Part shown: piece after piece, positions 17,751-26,316 of the stretch
How positions within the stretch are numbered: the stretch's first letter is position 1
Layout: each line of letters opens with the position of its first letter
Assembly: GCF_002797855.1 (NCBI RefSeq)
Contig: NZ_PGFB01000001.1
Span: 186,001 to 250,000 of the forward strand
Length of the DNA stretch: 64,000 nt
Origin: Compostimonas suwonensis
Lineage (GTDB): Bacteria; Actinomycetota; Actinomycetes; Actinomycetales; Microbacteriaceae
Direction of reading: 5' to 3'
Notes under the pieces: generated by a model
Seen by the model: only the letters and a program-made list of their open reading frames with translations
The model's database searches: none
Told to the model about the DNA's origin: nothing
Program-made: the position numbers and the translations under genes

Positions 17751-19286
17751 ATGACGATCATCGACGAGCAGCGGAGGGCGGGGGCGCCGGCCCCCACCCT
17801 CTCGCTCCGCGACATCCGCAAGCAGTTCGGGCCGGTGAAAGCCCTCCAGGGCATCTCGCTCGAGTTCCACGGGGGCGAAGTGGTCGGGCTGCTCGGCGAG
17901 AACGGCGCCGGCAAGTCGACACTGCTGCGCACGCTGTCGGGCGACTACCAGCCCGACAGCGGCCAGCTGTTCATCGACGGAGAGGAGATCGTCTTCCGGT
18001 CCCCTCGCGAAGCCCACGAGCACGGCATCCACGTCGTGTACCAGGAGCCGGAGCTCGTGCCCGAGCTCACCGTCGCCGAGAACCTCTCCCTCGGCTCCCT
18101 GCCCTCGCGGGCCCACCTCGTCTCCCCCCGGGAGACGCTCGAGGTGGCCCGCCGGCTGATCGAGGAGCAGGGCTTCGGCGGCACACTCGACCCCGACCAG
18201 CTCGTGAGCAGCTGCAGCCCGGCGCAGCGCCAGTGCATCGAGATCCTCAAGGCGGTGCGCGACAACGTGCGGTTGCTCTGCCTCGACGAGCCCACCTCAT
18301 CGCTCTCCGAAGACGAGTCGCAGAGGCTGTGGGCACTGATGGAGAGGCTGCGCAGCACGGGCACGGCGATCATCTACGTCTCGCACCGGATGGCCGAGAT
18401 CATACGACTCTGCCAGCGGGTCGCCATCATGCGCGACGGCGAGCTCGTCGCGGAGAGCGAGGCGGGCGAGCTCACCGAGGCGGACATGATCCGGATGATG
18501 GTGGGCCGTCCCCTGAGCCGGATGTTCCCCTCGCGCGAGACGGAGGCGGGCGCTGTCATCGTCGAGATGCACGGCGTCACGACCTCGCACGTGAGCGACA
18601 TCGACCTGCACGTGCGGGCCGGCGAGATCGTGGGACTCGCGGGCCTCGTCGGCGCCGGCCGCACCGAGGTCGCGCAGGCGCTCTACGGTATGGACCCGAT
18701 CCTCGCCGGCAGCATCGCCGTCGAGGGCAGGACGATGCGGCTGAGCACCCCGGCGCAGGCCATCAAGGCCGGGATCGGCCTCTCACCGGAGGACCGCAAA
18801 GGCCAGGGCCTGTTCCTGGAGCGCAGTGTGAGCGACAACATCAGCCTCACACGACTGCGCAGTCTCAGCCGTTTCCACGTCGTGCGGCGCGCCGCCGAGA
18901 GCGAGCTCGTCGCCGGGATGATCAAGCGGATGCGTGTGAAGACGCGCACCCCCGAGTCGCTCGCGCGCACACTCTCCGGCGGCAACCAGCAGAAGGTGCT
19001 GCTCTCGCGCTGGGTGGCGGTCAAACCGAAACTCCTGATCCTCGACGAGCCGACCCGCGGCATCGACGTCGGGGCGAAAGCCGAGATCTACCACCTGATC
19101 GACGAGCTCACCCGCGACGGGATGGCGGTGCTCATCATCTCCTCCGAGATGCCCGAGCTGATCGGCCTCGCCGACCGCATCCTGGTCATGCGCGAGGGCC
19201 GGATCGTCGGGCAGCTCGCAGGAGACGAGGCAACAGAAGAAGACATCCTCAGGCTCGCCCTGGGATCCGATGAGGAGCAATCATGA
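17751..19286 (+). CDS. Second sugar ABC importer, double ATP-binding subunit
   Basis: A 511-residue fused ATPase of the AraG/RbsA type: Walker [10 protein letters not shown] near residues 51-59, LCLDEPTSSLSED in domain 1, then a second domain with a degenerate P-loop (GLVGAGRTE), LSGGNQQK and [13 protein letters not shown]. In domain 1 the signature region reads SSCSPAQRQC rather than the usual LS-G-Q form. It begins one base after the binding-protein stop and its stop overlaps the permease start (ATGA). Confidence 0.88.
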   Translation: MTIIDEQRRAGAPAPTLSLRDIRKQFGPVKALQGISLEFHGGEVVGLLGENGAGKSTLLRTLSGDYQPDSGQLFIDGEEIVFRSPREAHEHGIHVVYQEPELVPELTVAENLSLGSLPSRAHLVSPRETLEVARRLIEEQGFGGTLDPDQLVSSCSPAQRQCIEILKAVRDNVRLLCLDEPTSSLSEDESQRLWALMERLRSTGTAIIYVSHRMAEIIRLCQRVAIMRDGELVAESEAGELTEADMIRMMVGRPLSRMFPSRETEAGAVIVEMHGVTTSHVSDIDLHVRAGEIVGLAGLVGAGRTEVAQALYGMDPILAGSIAVEGRTMRLSTPAQAIKAGIGLSPEDRKGQGLFLERSVSDNISLTRLRSLSRFHVVRRAAESELVAGMIKRMRVKTRTPESLARTLSGGNQQKVLLSRWVAVKPKLLILDEPTRGIDVGAKAEIYHLIDELTRDGMAVLIISSEMPELIGLADRILVMREGRIVGQLAGDEATEEDILRLALGSDEEQS

Positions 19287-20362
19287 CGAACCAGACGGTC
19301 GACGCCCCCACGTCGCCACCCACCCCGGCACAGGAGGGCTCGCGCTTCTCGCGAGGAGTCCTCTCCGCACTCAAGAGCCCCAACGTGAGCCTCATCATCG
19401 CTCTCATCGTGCTCATCGCGATCCTGACGATCCTGCGGCCCTCGACGTTCCTCAGCTGGGACAACCTGCTGAACATCGCCGTCGCCTCGGTGCTCGTCGG
19501 GCTGTGCGCGCTCGCGCAGACGCTCGTCATCCTGACCGGCGGCATCGACATCTCGATCGGCTCGACGGTCGGGCTCTCGAGCGTCGTGTGCGCGCTCGTG
19601 GCGGCGCAGTCCTCGGACGCGGGCTCCGGCATCCTCGCGATCCTCACCTCCATCGCGGTCGGCGCCGCGTGCGGCATCTTCAACGCCGTTGTCATCACGA
19701 TCGGGCGGGTGAGCCCCCTCATCGCGACGCTCGGAACGTTCACGGCCTTCCAGGGCCTCAACTACATCGTGACCGAGGGCCGTTCGACGGCCGTGCTCAA
19801 CCGCACGCTCAACGACATCAACTCGATCCAGCTCGCGGGCATCCCGCTCCCTGTGGTGATCCTCGTCGTCGCAATCATCGTGTTCGCGGTCTTTATGAAG
19901 TACACCGACTTCGGCCGCAACATCTACGCGGTCGGCGGCAACCCGACCGCGGCCCGCCTCGCCGGCATCAACGTGCGCCGGTACCTCTTCGGCATCTACA
20001 CACTCGGCGGTGTGGTGGGCGGCCTCGCGGGCGCGATCCTCACCGCCAAGCAGGGCGCGGGCATCCCGGCATCCGGGGCACCCGATCTCGCGCTGCTGTC
20101 GATCACGGCCGTCGTCCTCGGCGGCGCGGCGCTCACCGGCGGTGTGGGGACGATCTTCGGAACCGTGCTCGGTGTGCTCATCCTCGGGGTGCTCGAGAAC
20201 GGGCTGCTCCTGCTGAACGTGAGCGCCCTCTACCAGCCGGTGCCCCGGGGCCTCCTGCTCATCATCGCCGTGCTGATCCAGCAGTGGAGAGGGCAGATCG
20301 ACCTGCGGACGCTCTTCCGCGGGCGCCCGCTCGCGACACGTCCGGCCCCGCCGACCTCCTGA
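19283..20362 (+). CDS. Second sugar ABC importer, permease
   Basis: A 359-residue RbsC-family membrane protein: hydrophobic segments from residue about 33 (VSLIIALIVLIAILTIL), SIGSTVGLSSVV, and the C-terminal ATPase-contact region GGAALTGGVGTIFG. ATG 19283 overlaps the ATPase stop and is preceded by GAGGAG. Only one permease gene is present, so the channel should be a homodimer, unlike the rhaP/rhaQ pair. Confidence 0.88.
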   Translation: MTNQTVDAPTSPPTPAQEGSRFSRGVLSALKSPNVSLIIALIVLIAILTILRPSTFLSWDNLLNIAVASVLVGLCALAQTLVILTGGIDISIGSTVGLSSVVCALVAAQSSDAGSGILAILTSIAVGAACGIFNAVVITIGRVSPLIATLGTFTAFQGLNYIVTEGRSTAVLNRTLNDINSIQLAGIPLPVVILVVAIIVFAVFMKYTDFGRNIYAVGGNPTAARLAGINVRRYLFGIYTLGGVVGGLAGAILTAKQGAGIPASGAPDLALLSITAVVLGGAALTGGVGTIFGTVLGVLILGVLENGLLLLNVSALYQPVPRGLLLIIAVLIQQWRGQIDLRTLFRGRPLATRPAPPTS

Positions 20363-20395
20363 CCGCGCAGAACCCTTCCGACATCCGAGAACCTT

Positions 20396-20425
20396 CCGCG
20401 GAGCCGCGTTGTGAGCCGCTCCGCG
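20396..20425 (+). terminator. Hairpin upstream of rhaEW copy 2
   Basis: CGCGGAGC (20397-20404) pairs with GCTCCGCG (20418-20425). The loop contains CGCGTTGTGAGC. Compared with the hairpin at 8657-8687, the loop core is almost the same, while AAAG/CTTT in the stem is replaced by GGAG/CTCC, so two stem positions covary. It precedes the rhaEW start by about 30 nt. Confidence 0.55.
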
Positions 20426-20457
20426 CTGGATATGACAACCACCAAGAAAGACGTGAG

Positions 20458-22494
20458 ATGACGAATCCTGTTGCTGTTGAGTTGATTGCTCGCTCGAATC
20501 GTTTGGGTGCTGATCCGAGGAATACGAATTATGCGGGGGGTAATACCTCCGCCAAGGGCGTCGAGACCGATCCGGTGACGGGTGAGCCGGTCGAGTTGCT
20601 GTGGGTGAAGGGTTCTGGGGGTGATCTGGGCACTCTGACGGAGTCGGGTCTGGCGGTGTTGCGTTTGGATCGTCTGCGTGCGCTCGTGGGTGTGTATCCG
20701 GGTGTTGATCGTGAGGACGAGATGGTGACGGCGTTCGATTACACGTCGCATGGGAAGGGCGGGGCGGCTCCGTCGATCGATACTGCGATGCACGGGTTGG
20801 TGGATGCTGCGCACGTGGATCATCTGCATCCGGATTCGGGGATCGCGTTCGCGACGGCCGCCGACGGCGAGGAGCTGACCGCGAGGGCGTTCGGCGACAA
20901 GGTGGTGTGGGTGCCGTGGCGTCGTCCCGGCTTCCAGCTCGGCCTGGACATCGCGGAGTTGAAGCGGGACAACCCGCAGGCTGTTGGGGCGATTCTGGGT
21001 GGTCATGGGATCACGGCGTGGGGGGACACCTCTGAGGAGGCGGAGGCGAACTCGTTGTGGATCATCGACATCGCGCAGAAGTTCATCGAGGACAACTCGA
21101 AGCCGGAACCGTTCGGTCCTGTCCTGGAGGGTTACGGTCCGTTGTCTTCTGAGCAGCGTTTGGTCAAGGCTGCTGCTCTGGCCCCGGTGATTCGTGGTCT
21201 GGTTTCCACTGACCGGGTTCAGGTCGGTCATTTCACCGACGCCGATGTTGTTCTCGATTTCCTGGCTTCGGCCGAGCACCCGCGTCTCGCCGCCCTCGGC
21301 ACGAGCTGCCCCGACCATTTCTTGCGCACGAAGGTCAAGCCGCTCGTGCTCGACCTGCCCGCCACCGCCTCCATCGAGGAGTCGATCGCGCGCCTCGACG
21401 AGCTCCACACCGCCTACCGCGCCGACTACCAGGCCTACTACGACCGCAACGCCGTCGAAGGCTCCCCCGCCATCCGCGGCGCCGACCCCGCGATCGTCCT
21501 CATCCCCGGCGTGGGCATGTTCTCCTACGGCGCCAACAAGCAGACCGCACGCGTCGCCGGCGAGTTCTACATCAACGCCATCAACGTCATGCGCGGCGCC
21601 GAGGGCCTCTCCACCTACTCCCCCATCGACGAGGCCGAGAAGTTCCGCATCGAGTACTGGGCCCTCGAAGAGGCCAAACTCGCCCGGATGCCGAAACCGA
21701 AACCCCTCGCCTCGCGCATCGCACTCGTCACCGGCGCCGCCTCCGGCATCGGCAAGGCCATCGCCACCCGCCTGACCGCGGAGGGCGCCTGCGTCGTCAT
21801 CGCCGACCTCGACCTCGAGAAGGCTCAGGCCGCGGCCGCGGAGCTCGGCAACGCGGATGTCGCGATCGGCGTGCAGGCGAACGTCACCGACGAGGCGCAG
21901 GTGCAGGCGGCGGTCGACGCAGCCGTGCTCGCCTTCGGCGGTGTCGACCTGATCGTCAACAACGCCGGCCTGTCGCTGTCGAAGTCGCTGCTGGAGACCA
22001 CGGTCGCCGACTGGGACCTGCAGCACAACGTCCTGGCCAAGGGATCCTTCCTGATCTCCCGCGCCGCCGCGAAGGTGCTCATCGACCAGAAACTCGGCGG
22101 AGACATCATCTACATCTCCTCGAAGAACTCGGTCTTCGCCGGCCCGAACAACATCGCCTACTCGGCGACGAAGGCCGACCAGGCGCACCAGGTACGCCTG
22201 CTGGCCGCGGAGCTCGGCGAGTACGGCGTGAAGGTCAACGGCATCAACCCCGACGGCGTCGTCCGCGGCTCCGGCATCTTCGCCGGCGGCTGGGGCGCCA
22301 AACGCGCCGCCGTCTACGGCGTCCCCGAAGAAGAACTCGGCGCCTACTACGCCCAACGCACCCTCCTCAAACGAGAAGTCCTCCCCGAGAACGTCGCGAA
22401 CGCCGTCTTCGTGCTCTGCACGAGCGACCTCTCCCACACCACCGGCCTCCACATCCCCGTCGACGCCGGCGTGGCAGCGGCGTTCCTCCGCTAA
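20458..22494 (+). CDS. rhaEW: Fused aldolase / lactaldehyde dehydrogenase, copy 2 (mosaic)
   Basis: A 678-residue paralogue of the gene at 8746, with the same class II aldolase and SDR domains and catalytic residues. Residues 1-254 differ from copy 1 at roughly one position in nine. The DNA here uses many T- and G-ending codons (for example GTT, TTG, GGT, GAT), unlike its neighbours. From codon 255 the two genes are identical except residue 526 (Leu here, Met in copy 1). It closes the second sugar cluster, so it may cleave a different ketose-1-phosphate while oxidising the same lactaldehyde, or it may just add dosage. Changed residues include Met48Leu, Asp78Gly, Leu97Ser and Ile130Phe. Confidence 0.92.
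   Translation: MTNPVAVELIARSNRLGADPRNTNYAGGNTSAKGVETDPVTGEPVELLWVKGSGGDLGTLTESGLAVLRLDRLRALVGVYPGVDREDEMVTAFDYTSHGKGGAAPSIDTAMHGLVDAAHVDHLHPDSGIAFATAADGEELTARAFGDKVVWVPWRRPGFQLGLDIAELKRDNPQAVGAILGGHGITAWGDTSEEAEANSLWIIDIAQKFIEDNSKPEPFGPVLEGYGPLSSEQRLVKAAALAPVIRGLVSTDRVQVGHFTDADVVLDFLASAEHPRLAALGTSCPDHFLRTKVKPLVLDLPATASIEESIARLDELHTAYRADYQAYYDRNAVEGSPAIRGADPAIVLIPGVGMFSYGANKQTARVAGEFYINAINVMRGAEGLSTYSPIDEAEKFRIEYWALEEAKLARMPKPKPLASRIALVTGAASGIGKAIATRLTAEGACVVIADLDLEKAQAAAAELGNADVAIGVQANVTDEAQVQAAVDAAVLAFGGVDLIVNNAGLSLSKSLLETTVADWDLQHNVLAKGSFLISRAAAKVLIDQKLGGDIIYISSKNSVFAGPNNIAYSATKADQAHQVRLLAAELGEYGVKVNGINPDGVVRGSGIFAGGWGAKRAAVYGVPEEELGAYYAQRTLLKREVLPENVANAVFVLCTSDLSHTTGLHIPVDAGVAAAFLR
21220..22494 (+). 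repeat. 1,275-bp tract shared with 9508-10782 (copy B)
   Basis: Second copy of the near-identical rhaEW segment (one difference, at 22033), in direct orientation 11,712 bp from the first. Recombination between the two could delete or duplicate the genes between them, from rhaB to the second importer. Confidence 0.95.
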
Positions 22495-22518
22495 CCCCAC
22501 CACCGGAGCACCACCCCA

Positions 22519-22599
22519 CCCAATGCAGGAAACCCACCCCCACGGCGGCGAGAACCGGACACAAAACCCGCCCCCACCGTGACAACTCCTGCAATCGGG
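22519..22599. repeat. 82-bp palindromic repeat, CAGGAG family, copy 2
   Basis: The inner part matches copy 1 (10791) closely, including the CACGGCGGCGAGAACCGGAC segment. The ends CCCAATGCAGGA and TCCTGCAATCGGG form the inverted repeat. It lies just after the second rhaEW, so gene and repeat were probably copied together. Confidence 0.75.
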
Positions 22600-22679
22600 A
22601 ACACAACACCCCCACTCAGCCGGCGGGAACCACACCCAGAGCCACACGCAGAACCCGACGCCACGGATAGATTGGAAAC

Positions 22680-23606
22680 ATGGCCTCCCCACTCCTCGTC
22701 AGCGTTCCCGGTTCCAGCCTGCGCGACGCCCTCGGCGATCTTCCCGACGGTGTCGAGCTCATCGAATGGGACATGGCCTCACCGCCGCCGACGGACACGA
22801 TCGACATCGTCGTGCCGCCGTACATGGGGGCGATCCGTGCGCTCGGCGCTCTCGAGGGCGTCACGACCCGTCTTGTGCAGAGCCAGTCGATCGGCTACGA
22901 CGGGGTGGCTGAGATGCTGCCGCCGGGACATCGTTTCGCGAACGCGGCGACCGTGCACGAGACCGCGACGGCGGAGCTGACCCTCGCGCTCATCCTCGCG
23001 TCGCAGCGCGGCATCCCCGACTTCGTGCGCGCGGCCGAGCGCGGCGAGTGGGCGCCCGCGCGGCATCCGGGCCTCGCCGACCAACACGTGCTCATCATCG
23101 GCTACGGCGGTGTCGGCAAGGCGATCGAGGACCGTCTGCTGCCCTTCGAGACGACCGTCGAGCGGGTGGCCCGCACGGCGCGGCACGACGAGCGGGGGCC
23201 GATCCACGGCATCAGCACGCTCCCCGAGCTCCTGCCCTTCGCCGATATCGTGATCGTGGCCGTGCCGCTCTCGCACGCGACCGAGCACCTCGTCGACCAC
23301 CGCTTCCTCTCGCTTATGCCCGACGGCGCACTGCTCGTGAACATCGCGCGCGGGCGGGTCGCTGACACTGACGCGCTGCTCGAGCACGCGACATCCGGCC
23401 GCCTGCGTCTCGCCCTCGATGTGACGGATCCCGAGCCGCTGCCGACGGGCCACCCGCTCCTCGCCCTGCCCAATGTGCTCGTCTCGCCGCACATCGGGGG
23501 CGCGACGAACGCGATGATGCCCCGGATGGCGCGCCTGCTGCGCGAGCAGATCGAGCGGATGCTGCGCGACGAGTCCCCGCTCAACGTGGTCCTCGAGGCC
23601 CGCTGA
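22680..23606 (+). CDS. D-isomer 2-hydroxyacid dehydrogenase
   Basis: A 308-residue NAD(P)-dependent dehydrogenase of the D-2-hydroxyacid family. The Rossmann motif IIGYGGVGKAIE is near residue 140, NIARGRVAD holds the catalytic Arg, DVTDPEPLP the Glu and SPHIGGA the His. It is not closely similar to the dehydrogenase at 14875. No partner gene overlaps it. It follows the second rhaEW by about 185 bp across a palindromic repeat and precedes the lactate regulator, so a role in 2-oxoacid or lactate-type metabolism is plausible but not shown. Confidence 0.82.
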   Translation: MASPLLVSVPGSSLRDALGDLPDGVELIEWDMASPPPTDTIDIVVPPYMGAIRALGALEGVTTRLVQSQSIGYDGVAEMLPPGHRFANAATVHETATAELTLALILASQRGIPDFVRAAERGEWAPARHPGLADQHVLIIGYGGVGKAIEDRLLPFETTVERVARTARHDERGPIHGISTLPELLPFADIVIVAVPLSHATEHLVDHRFLSLMPDGALLVNIARGRVADTDALLEHATSGRLRLALDVTDPEPLPTGHPLLALPNVLVSPHIGGATNAMMPRMARLLREQIERMLRDESPLNVVLEAR

Positions 23607-23657
23607 CCCTCGCCCCCTCTCCGCCGACTCCGTCGACTCCGTCGGCTTCTTCGGCTT

Positions 23658-23739
23658 CCCAGATGCAGGAGATTCGGCCCAGGCTAGGTCGATTCGCGAC
23701 AGAAACCTGCCCTGACCGGAAAAACTCCTGCATTTGGGG
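23658..23739. repeat. 82-bp palindromic repeat, CAGGAG family, copy 3
   Basis: CCCAGATGCAGGAG at the left and CTCCTGCATTTGGGG at the right form clean inverted ends; the inner sequence differs from copies 1 and 2. The right arm lies just upstream of the promoter region of the lactate operon. Confidence 0.7.
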
Positions 23740-23765
23740 AGGGGCGGTTGTTGTGGGCGCTGCGC

Positions 23766-23798
23766 TATAGTTGTGGTCTGACCATAGTGGTCTGACCA
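23766..23798 (+). promoter_or_regulatory. Two FadR/LldR-type operators with -10 box
   Basis: TGGTCTGACCA occurs twice as a perfect palindrome apart from its centre base (23774-23784 and 23788-23798). It fits the TGGT-N3-ACCA pattern bound by FadR-subfamily GntR regulators such as LldR. TATAGT (23766-23771) may be the -10 box; no clear -35 is seen. The regulator gene follows, so autoregulation together with lldD is likely. Confidence 0.7.
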
Positions 23799-23840
23799 CA
23801 TAGCCTCACGGAACCACAGCGTCTCACCACGAGACCACAG

Positions 23841-23870
23841 CCCACAAGCCCACAAGCCCACAAGCCCACA
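23841..23870. repeat. 8-bp tandem repeat in the lldR leader
   Basis: CCCACAAG is repeated about 3.6 times without interruption between the operators and the lldR start. Slippage here could change leader length. Confidence 0.7.
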
Positions 23871-23907
23871 GAGCCTCACCACAGTGCAGCGGAAGGAGCC
23901 CACGTCA

Positions 23908-24657
23908 ATGGCCGACAGCCCGCGCGCGTGGGAGACCGTGCTGGCCCACATCGAGTCGGCGCTCATCGACGGCAGCCTGCGTCCCGGCGACCACCTCCCG
24001 CCCGAGCGCACCCTCGCCGCCGAGCTCGGGGTCGGCCGCTCGAGCGTGCGGGAGGCCCTCCGGGTGCTCGAAGTGCTCGGCCTCATCCGCACCCAGACCG
24101 GCTCCGGCCCGCACGCGGGCGCGATCATCGTCGCCACCCCCTCCGGCGGTATGAGCGCGCTCATGCGCCTGCAGGTGGCCGCGAACGGCTTCGCGGTGCA
24201 GGATGTCGTGGCCACCCGACTCCTCCTCGAATCGGCTATCGCGGCCGACCTCGCCACCCGGGGCGGCGACCTCGCGGGCAGCCGCCAGCTCCTCGACGCC
24301 ATGCAGTCCGACACCCTCACGGAGGCCGAGTTCCTCGCCCTCGACGCGCAGTTCCACGTCTCCCTCGCCGAGGCTTCGGGCAACGAGGTCGTCGCCGCCA
24401 TGATGGCGGGCCTGCGCAACTCGATCGAGAGCTACGTGCTCGCCGCCGCGGAGCGGCTCGCGGACTGGGCAACGACCTCGGCCCGGCTGCGACAGGAGCA
24501 CACGCACATCCTCGCCGCGATCGAGGCGCGCGACGCGGCATCCGCCCGCCGGCTGCTCCACGACCACATCGCGGGCTACTACGCCGAGACCCAGGTGCCC
24601 CGCATCCCTCCGGCGCCCCTCGCCGATTCCCGGCTCGCCGGGAGGACGCCCCACTGA
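23908..24657 (+). CDS. lldR: FadR-subfamily GntR regulator, probably lactate-responsive
   Basis: A 249-residue regulator with an N-terminal winged helix ([37 protein letters not shown]) and a C-terminal all-helical FCD ligand domain ([43 protein letters not shown] with metal-binding His). ATG 23908 has GGAAGGAG 9 nt upstream. It lies 52 bp before an L-lactate dehydrogenase gene and downstream of two FadR-type operators. LldR as name is inferred from this context; other acids are possible. Confidence 0.82.
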   Translation: MADSPRAWETVLAHIESALIDGSLRPGDHLPPERTLAAELGVGRSSVREALRVLEVLGLIRTQTGSGPHAGAIIVATPSGGMSALMRLQVAANGFAVQDVVATRLLLESAIAADLATRGGDLAGSRQLLDAMQSDTLTEAEFLALDAQFHVSLAEASGNEVVAAMMAGLRNSIESYVLAAAERLADWATTSARLRQEHTHILAAIEARDAASARRLLHDHIAGYYAETQVPRIPPAPLADSRLAGRTPH

Positions 24658-24709
24658 CCCACCGGCCGCACCCGCGGCATCCCACCCTCAGCCAGCAAAG
24701 GAAAGCCCC

Positions 24710-26110
24710 ATGGTCCAACGTCGAATCCCCAAGGTGCGCGACCTCGCACCGCTCATGCAGTTCAAGAAGCCGGAGCTCAACGCGAAGAAGCGCCGGCTGG
24801 ATGCCGCACTCACCATCCACGACCTGCAGAAGATCGCCCAACGCCGCACCCCCCGCGCCGCCTTCGACTACACCGAGGGCGCCGCCGAGGGCGAGATCAG
24901 CCTCAAGCGCGCCCGCCAGGCCTTCGAGGACATCGAGTTCCACCCCTCGATCCTGCGCGACGTCTCCTTCGTCGACACGAGCCGTGAGGTGCTCGGCGCC
25001 CCCGTCGCGCAGCCCTTCGGCATCGCGCCCACGGGCTTCACGCGCATGATGCAGACCGAGGGCGAGATCGCCGGCGCCGGCGCCGCGGGGGCCGCGGGCA
25101 TCCCCTTCTCCCTCTCGACCATGGGCACCTCGGCCATCGAGGACGTCAAGGCCGCCAACCCGAACGGCCGCAACTGGTTCCAGCTCTACATGTGGAAAGA
25201 CCGCGACCGCTCGATGGCGCTCGTCGACCGCGCCGCGAAGGCCGGCTTCGACACCCTGCTCGTGACCGTCGACGTGCCCGTCGCCGGCGCACGCCTGCGC
25301 GACAAGCGCAACGGCATGTCGATCCCGCCGTCGCTCACCCCCAAGACGATCATCAACGCGATCCCCCGCCCCGAGTGGTGGATCAACTTCCTCACCACCG
25401 AGCCGCTCGCCTTCGCCTCCATCGACCGCTGGTCGGGCACCGTCGCCGAGCTGCTCGACACCATGTTCGACCCGACCGTCGACTTCGAGGATCTGAAGTG
25501 GATCAAGGAGCAGTGGCCCGGCAAGGTCGTCGTGAAGGGCGTGCAGAGCATGTCGGATGCCCGCAAGCTCGCCGAGATCGGCGTCGACGGCATCACCCTC
25601 TCCAACCACGGCGGACGCCAGCTCGACCGCGCCCCCATCCCCTTCCACCTGCTGCCCCAGGTCGTGCGCGAGTTCGGCTCCGAGTACGAGGTGCACCTCG
25701 ACACGGGCATCATGTCGGGCGCCGACATCGTCGCCTCCGTGGCACTCGGCGCGCGCTTCACGATGATCGGCCGCGCCTACCTCTACGGGCTCATGGCCGG
25801 CGGGCGCGAAGGCGTCGACCGCACCATCGAGATCCTCTCCGACCAGATCGCCCGCACGATGCGGCTGCTCGGCGTCGCGACGCTCGACGAGCTCACCCCC
25901 GAGCACGTCACCCAGCTGCAGCGCCTGACGCCCATCGCGCGCCCGGCCGCCGAGGCCGGCGAGATCGCGACGGCCTCGCGCCCGACGACGATCCGCTCCC
26001 CTCGGGCCACCGCGAGCCGTTCTGCCGCAGCCAGGCCGGCCGCGACGAAGCCCGCGCGAGCGAAGGCATCGGCGGCGAAGGCGGCCGGCACGGAGGCGCC
26101 GAGCGCGTAA
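24710..26110 (+). CDS. lldD: FMN-dependent L-lactate dehydrogenase
   Basis: A 466-residue alpha-hydroxyacid dehydrogenase (FMN_dh TIM barrel) that oxidises L-lactate to pyruvate, passing electrons to the respiratory chain. Visible motifs: [11 protein letters not shown] near the start, [36 protein letters not shown], and SNHGGRQLD with the active-site His at residue 300, then the phosphate-binding [10 protein letters not shown]. After about residue 395 comes an Ala/Arg/Lys-rich tail not found in most homologues, probably disordered. AAAGGAAAG lies upstream of the ATG. It could process the lactate produced by both rhaEW enzymes. Confidence 0.9.
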   Translation: MVQRRIPKVRDLAPLMQFKKPELNAKKRRLDAALTIHDLQKIAQRRTPRAAFDYTEGAAEGEISLKRARQAFEDIEFHPSILRDVSFVDTSREVLGAPVAQPFGIAPTGFTRMMQTEGEIAGAGAAGAAGIPFSLSTMGTSAIEDVKAANPNGRNWFQLYMWKDRDRSMALVDRAAKAGFDTLLVTVDVPVAGARLRDKRNGMSIPPSLTPKTIINAIPRPEWWINFLTTEPLAFASIDRWSGTVAELLDTMFDPTVDFEDLKWIKEQWPGKVVVKGVQSMSDARKLAEIGVDGITLSNHGGRQLDRAPIPFHLLPQVVREFGSEYEVHLDTGIMSGADIVASVALGARFTMIGRAYLYGLMAGGREGVDRTIEILSDQIARTMRLLGVATLDELTPEHVTQLQRLTPIARPAAEAGEIATASRPTTIRSPRATASRSAAARPAATKPARAKASAAKAAGTEAPSA

Positions 26111-26152
26111 CGGATCCTGCGGCATCCTCTCGCCGAACCCGCGGGTTCGCGA

Positions 26153-26202
26153 ACGGCCCCGAACGACGACCGGCCACTGCGGCCGGCGACGTTCGGGGCC
26201 GT
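26153..26202 (+). terminator. Terminator after lldD
   Basis: A perfect 13-bp inverted repeat (26153-26165 with 26190-26202, ACGGCCCCGAACG) encloses a second GC-rich pairing (CCGGCC/GGCCGG). CTTC follows. A strong stem between lldD and the peptidase gene. Confidence 0.75.
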
Positions 26203-26316
26203 CTTCGCGCGGGCGAACGCGGGTGAAAACCGTGGTGAACGGTTCCTGAGATTTCTTCGGTCATCGGCGTCGAAGGAGTAGGGTCGAACAAAACCTCTCT
26301 ACCCCGAGGAGACCCC

